Below, in pieces: positions 56,770 to 64,000 of a stretch of 64,000 nucleotides of DNA. A program made the translations under genes and the position numbers. Position 1 is the first letter of the stretch; every line of letters starts with the position of its first letter. The DNA comes from Acheta domesticus (taxonomy: Eukaryota > Arthropoda > Insecta > Orthoptera > Gryllidae). Under the pieces are notes generated by a model. The model did not search any database, was not told the DNA's origin, and saw only the letters and a program-made list of their open reading frames with translations. The DNA lies in assembly GCA_031308135.1 (NCBI GenBank), contig JAHLJT010000631.1, positions 69,501-133,500 on the forward strand, in the 5' to 3' direction.

Positions 56770-57640
56770 AAATGATGCATATAAAGTTTTATATGTACGA
56801 GTACAATGTTTTTCAATTATTTCATTATTTTTCGTTTCAATACAAGATAAGCGATTAATTCTAATTAAAAAATCGTAAAAGCTGAAATTGTGAATCATTG
56901 ACTTCTGTGGAGTAGTATCGAAGCTCCACGAGACTTTGGATGAACTACTGTGAACAGCGTGGCAGGAAGAGATAACAAAGGTTGTGCGAGGTGACTCGGT
57001 AGCTCCCACGCAGCGCGCCATCGCCGTTGCGACGAAATTTCCAGGAAAGGACAGGAAGCAGTTGAAAGAGAAGGGTCGAGATATGTGCACAAAGTTTTCC
57101 TCGAAAGATATTGAGAAGCTCGCAAGATTATCAATAAAACTAAAAGTACAATGAGCTCAACATACTGCTGAGGTGACTGAGGCACCCCGCACGCCTACTG
57201 CCGGGTTAAGAAACCAAGACCTGCGTTTCAGATGCCTGAAAATTACAACAACACCAACAACAAAAATATTTGGAAAAAGACGGCAAAAATACAAAATTGG
57301 AAGGGAAGGGTACTAATATATTTCATTGCACTTGCATTTAAATTTAGCAGAGCATTTGTATTTGCTCCATATTGCACCATGTAAAATGAAGGAAAATTAA
57401 TAATTTTATGTTCATTAGAATAAACGAAGCATCCGATACCTAGTCATTACAAAGAACGGAATTTATCTCTAAAACTTTTGAGTGCCTTTTCTTTGAAGTC
57501 ACAGGCAGAACTGCAACAGATACACTTGAGGTTCTCCCGTGCGTCCAAGGAGTCGATTTTTAAAGCTTTTTATTCTTTTTTTTATATTAAAATTTATTAT
57601 TTGAAAAGTAATATTAAAATTCGTCTACATTTTAAATTTT
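56770..57640. other. Non-coding, no feature recognised
   Basis: AT-rich with a GC-richer part at 56960-57060. The frames are short and unrecognised. Confidence 0.4.
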
Positions 57641-58260
57641 GAAAAAACGAAATTATCAGTCATTTATTTTAAAAACCATTCAATACCCCTTCCTTTTCCT
57701 CAAACTTGGCATTAGATATTTACTCCGACGTGTCGGCCGATTGTTACGTGGCGCAATTCGCTTGAACGGGGTCCGCCGGTTGTCGAGTCTCGGCCGGTTG
57801 TCGAGACCGGCCGAGTCTCGGTCGGTCGCCGGCTCCCGGGAGTCCGCAACCGGCTGCGAAGGACAGTCGAGCGCGTGGTCTCGAGAGAAGAGAGGCGAGC
57901 GAGCGCTGGTCGGTAAAAATCGCGGAGAATGCAGACCTCTACCAACGACCCGCCTCGGTCGTCGCTCGTTCACCCAGGATGACAAAGCGCAACCATAGGA
58001 CCCGCTGTGGCGTCGGCGATGTCACGTTAACAGGGCGATACCGCGAAATACCGGTCAGAGCACCAGTTACTGAACTGAAGAGATGGAGTTGGCAGCATGA
58101 GTCTGATGCCGAAAGTAAATACAAGTTCAGATCGAGACGTCAGTTACGTTAAGGAGTTCGAGACGCATCGCTCGTGCGAGCTCGAGACCAATTGCTTGCA
58201 AATGCGAAAATAAAATGGTAGTTCTAGGTCAAATGACAAAGTTAAAAGTGATTCCGGAGC
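57641..58260. other. GC-rich block, no gene recognised
   Basis: Positions 57725-58030 are strongly GC-rich with repeated GTCGAG and TCGGCCGG words. It starts near TGTTACGTGG and has CACGTTAACA at 58022-58031, which recalls LTR ends, but flanking duplications are absent. Confidence 0.3.
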
Positions 58261-58317
58261 CTCACGCGCGACAAAACGAAAGCTTCTCTCCCTCCCTCTG
58301 ATCTGAGTGCCTCCGTG

Positions 58318-59935
58318 TGTCCCTTCGTCCGTCCGACTGTGAACATTACTAGCCCCTAAACCACACGTGTTTTTTTTTTTTCAAATTGAAGATAGCCCTG
58401 TCGATCTGGCTCGACTCGAAGCTTTTGGGATATTGAAGAAGATTCCGTAAAATTTGGGGGTAATTTACATGAAGCTCAGGGGACATTTTCAACATTTTCT
58501 CAAAACGGCTCCAAATTTTTTCTTTAAATTTCTTATTAGAACAGAGTAAAAATACACTTATTACGGTGGCATAGGTCCAATTTTCACAGTTAACTCTGAA
58601 TTTTCGAGAGTTTCAAAAGTTTGAATTTTATTCGGCGTGTTCTTCCAACTACAAAATTGAAGATAGAGATTTTTCCTTCAAGTAAAATTTGTTCTTCATA
58701 GTGAGTTTTTACTTTAAGTTCATGTACATTTCTTTGAAAATTTTAATACTTTTCGCGCAATATTGCATGTAATGAGTGCAATTTAAAAAAAACAAAAACA
58801 AGATGTTCTGAAAAACAGCTCCATTTTTTTAACTTTTGGTAGTGATAATGCTGAATGTACCTTATGAGATGACAAACTCCATATCGCTCTATTCTTTTGT
58901 TTTTTCAAAAATTGCAAAAATGTAATTTTTTCACTTGTTTCTCTCGTCGTTAATATTTACATTAGTGGGGATTTATTTACTTTGTTATAGTTCAAGTGAT
59001 TTAAATAATGTCGAGTAAAGTTTCTCGAAAACTCAACCATTTTCTGTCAAAACTAGCTCAAAATTACGCATTTCCAGAAATGCTCAAACTGCATTTTCTC
59101 ATAAACTGTTCCAAATTTGTTCTTCAAAGTTTTGGAACGGATAGTGCTAATTGCACTCTTTATTATGACGTTAAGTCAGTTTGTTTTTGTTTCTTCAAAA
59201 ATTACTCAAATGTAATATTTTTGAAAGATCTCTCACATCCTTAATATGTACATTACCAGCAATTTGTTAACACCTTGTATTTGGGAGTTGAAGTTCTGCA
59301 AAAGAATGCTAACGATGTTTTTCGAAATCTCAAAAATTGTCTGTGAAAAAGAGCTTTAAATTTGGCATTCACAGTAGCGCTTATACGCCATTTTCTTAAA
59401 TACCGCTGGAAATGTTTCAAAGAAAATTGTCATTTAGAACAAGACTTTACTGTTATTTATTATTCTTAAAATAATTTTTCTGTTCTTCTCTTAGGAGACC
59501 TAAAAGTTAAGAAATGTCAGAGAAATGTACTTTTGCGCGGCGATAGATGGAAGCTGGCAAGAAAATGTGGCAAGTCCGAAGAGCTAGCCGAGATGAAAGG
59601 AATTAGAAAACTAATATAGGAAAGTTAGTGCCATTCTGTAGTACAACTAGATTTCAAATTGAAGAAACTCCTGTCGATCTGGCTCGAAACTTTGAGATTT
59701 AGAAAAAGATTCTATAAAATTTGGGGGTACTTTACATGAAGCCCCCCGGTCATTTTCAACATTTTCTCAAAACCGGCTCCAAATTTTCTCTTCAAATTTC
59801 TTGAAAGAATAGAGTAAAATACACTTATTAAGGTGGCTTAGATCCAAATTTCGTGGTTAACTTTGGATTTTCGAAAATTGCAAAAGTTTGAATTTTGTTC
59901 GCCTTCTTCCGATAACTACAAAATTAAAGATAGTG
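58318..59935 (-). repeat. PAL repeat, one long and one partial unit in tandem
   Basis: In minus orientation, TCCGTCCGACTGTGAACATT, AAATTTGGGGGTAATTTACATG and the AACTCTGAATTTTCG block lead to GGCGATAGATGGAAGCTGGC (59539) and the end GTGCCATTCTGTAGTACAAC (59630). A second copy of the first part follows directly (59652-59935), showing head-to-tail units joined at the ACTAG end. Confidence 0.75.
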
Positions 59936-60557
59936 TAACCCGTAAATTCGTTTAATCTGTCCCCACGTTGTGGTGCCACTGTAACGGGTAATTCCATGTA
60001 ATATACTCCTTACCCTCTCGCCAAAATCACTACAATTTATTTCAATTAATTACTTAGAAATGCCCGATATTTGTCAAAACATTATATTACGTGGTTACAG
60101 AAAATTTCTTTGGTCGCAGGTCGTGGCTGGCCCCTACGGGAATTACCGGTAAACTAACGTTCAATACTGCAGCATACCCAGGCTTCTATTTAATTCAAAA
60201 TAATAACTCAGTTTCTGTGACAGAAAGGAGAACTTCTGAAAATTCCGTTCTCATTGGTTTATTTCTTTTCGAAAAATAAGTATTCACATGGAAATTCTCT
60301 TCGCTTTCGTAAAGCTCTTACCCAGTAACTAGACAACATGTAAATACAACAATACGAAGACACACACATACACACTCGCTTTGCAACATCAACGATACAA
60401 TATGATACAATAACACTTAAAAATCCAAATGATAAAACCAACTGACTGACTATTTAATTTATGTAGGAATTCCTCTTTGTAAAAATATTTATCTATTTTT
60501 TTTCGTACGTACGTTGACCATTTGTTAATAAGAACTTTCTTATAATTATTGTGGGTT
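59936..60557. other. Non-coding, no feature recognised
   Basis: Short frames only. Confidence 0.4.
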
Positions 60558-60888
60558 CAATGGGTTCATATGGTAATCTTTACTTAAAATGCACATATTT
60601 ACATACTCTAGATTTTACTGATTTAAAATGCAATTTATTTCACATTATAAGACCTAATATATACAAATTATTAATTTAGTGTTTTTTTGTTGAGTTTTTT
60701 GTTGAGTGTGTGGTGTTTTATTATTATTGTTGTTATTGTTATTATTATTATTATTATTAGACCGCGGAACTTCATGCAATTGCATATTTTTACTGACTGT
60801 GCATATCGAAAGGAAACTTTAAATCAATAAAATCTAGAGTAAGTAAATATTGTGTATTTTAAGTACAGATTACCATATGAACCCATTG
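60558..60888. repeat. Foldback element with ~72-bp arms
   Basis: The left arm 60558-60629 (CAATGGGTTCATATGGTAAT, TACTTAAAATGCACA, ACTCTAGATTTTA) is inverted at 60817-60888. The loop contains an (ATT)n microsatellite (about 60719-60757) and a segment repeated at 22508-22570. Confidence 0.75.
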
Positions 60889-62504
60889 CAGTCCCATTTT
60901 TAAACTTGCACCATCTGTTTGGAAACATATAAGGATTATTTTAGAATTTTTTCAATTTTTTTCAAGATGAGCATTTTGAAAAAACTCAAAATTAAAATTT
61001 TAAATTCAAATTTGAAAAACGTTTTGAGCGCAACCCCCATTGAGTTGCATATCATATAAAAGCCCATAAAGAAAGTTGTACAATGACATCTGTTCCAGCT
61101 CCCTATCTTAATTTGGAGAGGTTCTACATCAATTTAAAAATTTTCGGGAACCCAATTTTGTAAAATTTTACATGGCTGTATTTCACAAACAGTTGGAAAT
61201 ATCTTACTCAAAATTTTTTTTCTTGTTCTTCATTCATACTATCTATGTGTCAAAATTTCATCTAAATCTAAAATGATGAGGTGAAGAACTGTGTTGATTT
61301 AATATGGAATGACCCTATACTAAAAAGTATCGGATAATTTTCTGCATTCTTACGTACCTCAAGAAAAGCAATTCCGAGCCAAAAAGTAATCAAATTAATA
61401 TTTTCACCTTTGAGTACTTAATACCATTTGTTGCAATTAGAAACAATTTAGTAGGCTTAGACTTCACTTCGGTAATGGGAATGTTGCTCAAACGATGTTT
61501 GCATATTGAATATCTTAACGAACTGACACCTTGAGTTTAATATCAAACGGTGTATTATTTACATTATGAGTTTGCAGCTGGGCTGAGTTTGGACTGCGAT
61601 CGTTGGCATTTGTCGAGTGACTTCCGCTATTCTTTCTATAATTTTAAATTTCGGTGTTTTTTTAATTAACTCACACAGTATTGTAGGCTGACGTGGTTTG
61701 GTTTATGTTTTCCATTTATTTCAAGCTATTTTACATTAGCTACTTTAGAAAGTTTGTTCCTTGTGTTGTGCCATAGCACATACCCGTGCGAGAACTCTGG
61801 CATATTAGACTCCACACTCATTCCTATTTTTCTATTTTCATTCTAAGAGTTAACGAAACGTGTTTATTTGTTTAAAAATCTATGAAGGTAACTTGCAATG
61901 TACTAACACAATAACAAATAAAAATAAAACTAGTGGTGCTTCCAACGCACATACTTTATCGCTCTGCTTCTATACGGTCCTTATTGCTATTCCACTACTT
62001 CGTTAACAAGCAAAAGTGTATTATACCAGCAAACGTTTTCCATACCGAGACCCGACATCCGAAACTCAAAGTCAACGAACCGGCACTTTTACCACTACGC
62101 ACCACCAACACCGCCTGTGTCACACAGAGCCATGAAAGAAAAGAAACGACATATAAATTGGTAAATGCATGATTAAGAAACAATTGATTATTGATATATT
62201 GATTGATTGGTTATAATGTATTACAATTTAACGTTAAAACACACATAATTTTACTTGAATTGGTTCATACAGATATATACTACACAACGGTTGATTTGAC
62301 ATGTCATACGCTTCAGAAATCGAATAACAGAGTTGAAAAATGGTTTAAAAGATGCAGTTAGGGAAAACACAGACAAGTCCTGTCTATTTATCTGCATTGA
62401 TTCTATTCGGGAGTAGAAGTACTTCAAATGATTTTCAATAAAGTATCTACACTCTTCAATGTTTTTTCCTGCAACATCACATTCATCAAATTAAAATCCC
62501 CTTC
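60889..62504. other. Non-coding, no feature recognised
   Basis: AT-rich. A PAL-like start, AACTAGTGGTGCTTCCAACG, at 61929 is not followed by a recognisable unit. Confidence 0.35.
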
Positions 62505-62590
62505 GGGGGATCGAACTCGGCACCTTCCTTATTGAAGATCTCAACCCGAAGGTGCTTTTAACCAACCGCACCACGGAACCCACATGCGGA
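62505..62590 (-). other. tRNA-like sequence (probable SINE head)
   Basis: On the minus strand, TTCCGTGGTGCGGTTGGTTA resembles a Pol III A box region. About 45 nt later GAGTTCGATCCCCC resembles the B box. The spacing fits a tRNA-derived SINE. The arms do not form a convincing functional tRNA. Confidence 0.45.
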
Positions 62591-62784
62591 CCGTCTACTT
62601 ATATTTTAGTCAAAACGTAATTGTATCAGTTCTATCATTAGGAAGCCGGTACTTGTCAACATGCGAAAAACATGATCAAGAAAGGCAACGGTGAAGGGCT
62701 TACTCCAAATAATTTATCCGCTGATCGGCATTTGAAAAATAACTACTGCGAGAAAGTATGTGCCATTCTATAGCACCACTAGTT

Positions 62785-63526
62785 TATTTATATATTTACC
62801 GTCCCTTATTACACACGTGCAGAAATTTTAAAGAAAAAATTTGGAGCGGTTTGGAGTTTTTTTTTGTAAATTTGAATCGCGATTTACGCAAAAACTACTC
62901 GTTTTTTCAAAAAAAGGTTCATAACCTTATTTGAAGTGCTAATTTTGTACAACCGACTTTGTCTGAGTCAAAAATCTCTATCTTCAATTTTGCAGTTTTT
63001 AAACAGTTTTTTGCAATTTTCGAAAAATTGGGCCTATCAACGAAAATGATATCTACGTCATTCCCTTCAACGTTCTTCGCACTATTCAACAACAAAATAT
63101 AATCCAAAAATTTGGAGCCTTTTTCTTTCAACTTAAACTATCTCAAAATGGGTTTCATGTAAAGAACCCTCAAATACACAAATATCGGTTTCAAATTCAA
63201 GAGGCCTTGAGGCGAGTAAAAAAGATCGGGGAATATCAATTTTGAAGAAAATCGGCCGAACGATTTAGGCGCTAGCGTTGACCACAGACGGACAGACGGA
63301 CGTTTTGCTGTCAATCGATATTGACGTATGAAGAAGCAACAAATCATGGATTTTGACTACACCACGAGATAGAGGATTTTTTTTCTAAATTTAGCAACAG
63401 GTTTTATCCACTTTTTTGTCACCAGACCCATGCTATAAGAGTTTTTCTGGCGAAAACACCTCGTTTTCCGCCGCACGATTACATAACTTTCTCTTCTTAC
63501 GAAGTATTCGTAAGGCGAGAAAGTAA
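62785..63526 (+). repeat. PAL repeat fragment, plus orientation
   Basis: It runs AAAAAATTTGGAGCGG, TCTCTATCTTCAATTTTGC, TGGGTTTCATGTAAAGAACC, CAGACGGACAGACGGACG (63286-63303), TTTTATCCACTTTTTTG, and ends GTAAGGCGAGAAAGT. This is the closest relative of 13412-13771. Confidence 0.78.
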
Positions 63527-64000
63527 AAACAATGCAATTAATGTGTAAAAGAAATTTTCAATAAATATTTATTCAATATCATGGAGAATTTTCTTGGAAC
63601 GATTCCCTACACTCATCTAAAGACATTTGAAGTAATTATTCAATATTCTTTGTCAGTTAGGTTTTAGCTTTTCGTGATAGTCACAATAATATTAGCTTTT
63701 TACTTTTGAGAAAGCTACGCGTCTGAACCCGCTGACTTGAATATTTCATCGAATAATAACGAAAATATTGGTACAGGTAAAACACAAACACAAGTCTTCA
63801 CTCTTCATTGTTCACCCACATCCCTCCACAATTAGTACACAGCACTTACAGACCATGGCAAAACGTTAATTGAATAGTTTCACTACACGCATAAGAAACA
63901 ATCTTCATAGCTATAGGTATCAAGCAACTATAATAGTACTTCTAGTTGTTGCTGGAGAGCAAATCTTGAATTAATGATTATGCAAATAAACCTAATCAGA
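63527..64000. other. Non-coding, no feature recognised
   Basis: AT-rich to the end of the window. Confidence 0.4.

Noticed and set aside
57742..58031. Possible solo LTR from TGTTACGTGG to CACGTTAACA
   Set aside because: The flanks do not form a direct duplication and there is no second copy in the window.

Overview
This looks like nuclear DNA of an insect or another arthropod: a repeat-rich, AT-rich eukaryotic window with GT-AG style exons and large introns. There are no operons and no prokaryotic signals. The lineage is inferred from a split gene resembling a pickpocket (DEG/ENaC) channel and from BEL/Pao, Ty3/gypsy, hAT and Helitron elements of the kinds common in insects. I cannot name the species.

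Layout. Positions 1-6.7 kb hold no recognisable gene, only GC-richer patches, a ~250-bp tandem repeat and TA microsatellites. From 7.2 kb to 21.8 kb, two young BEL/Pao retrotransposons sit 361 bp apart inside one older AT-rich repeat. BEL-1 (8105-13406, target duplication GGTTT) lacks most of pol yet has LTRs I cannot tell apart. BEL-2 (13772-21768, target duplication GAAAG) is nearly complete, but its RNase H is broken.

From 22.3 kb to 46.8 kb, five plus-strand exons (22339-22476, 32755-32955, 33413-33572, 40377-40507, 46643-46760) have compatible phases and together encode the N-terminal part of a pickpocket-like sodium channel subunit: the His-Gly region, the first membrane segment and the start of the extracellular domain. 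Its introns are filled with Helitron pieces, a long-TIR element (26671-28008), hairpin MITEs, a 2.1-kb hAT relic (43006-45146) and a small retroposed insertion with a 14-bp target duplication. Two introns have unusual donors, one GC and one apparently GA. I did not find the first coding exon or the 3' exons.

From 47 kb to 57 kb there is a decayed copy of a transposon-like protein gene, a GC-rich island, and a 6.6-kb element with hAT-type ends and an 8-bp duplication (50145-56761). That element is itself split by an internally deleted gypsy element (52957-55901). From 58 kb to the end there are more copies of the AT-rich repeat, a foldback element and a tRNA-like sequence.

The least explained structure is the AT-rich repeat family, called PAL here. 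It recurs at least seven times in both orientations, forms a near-palindrome of about 2.5 kb at 22840-25317, has recognisable ends, and carries no coding sequence.
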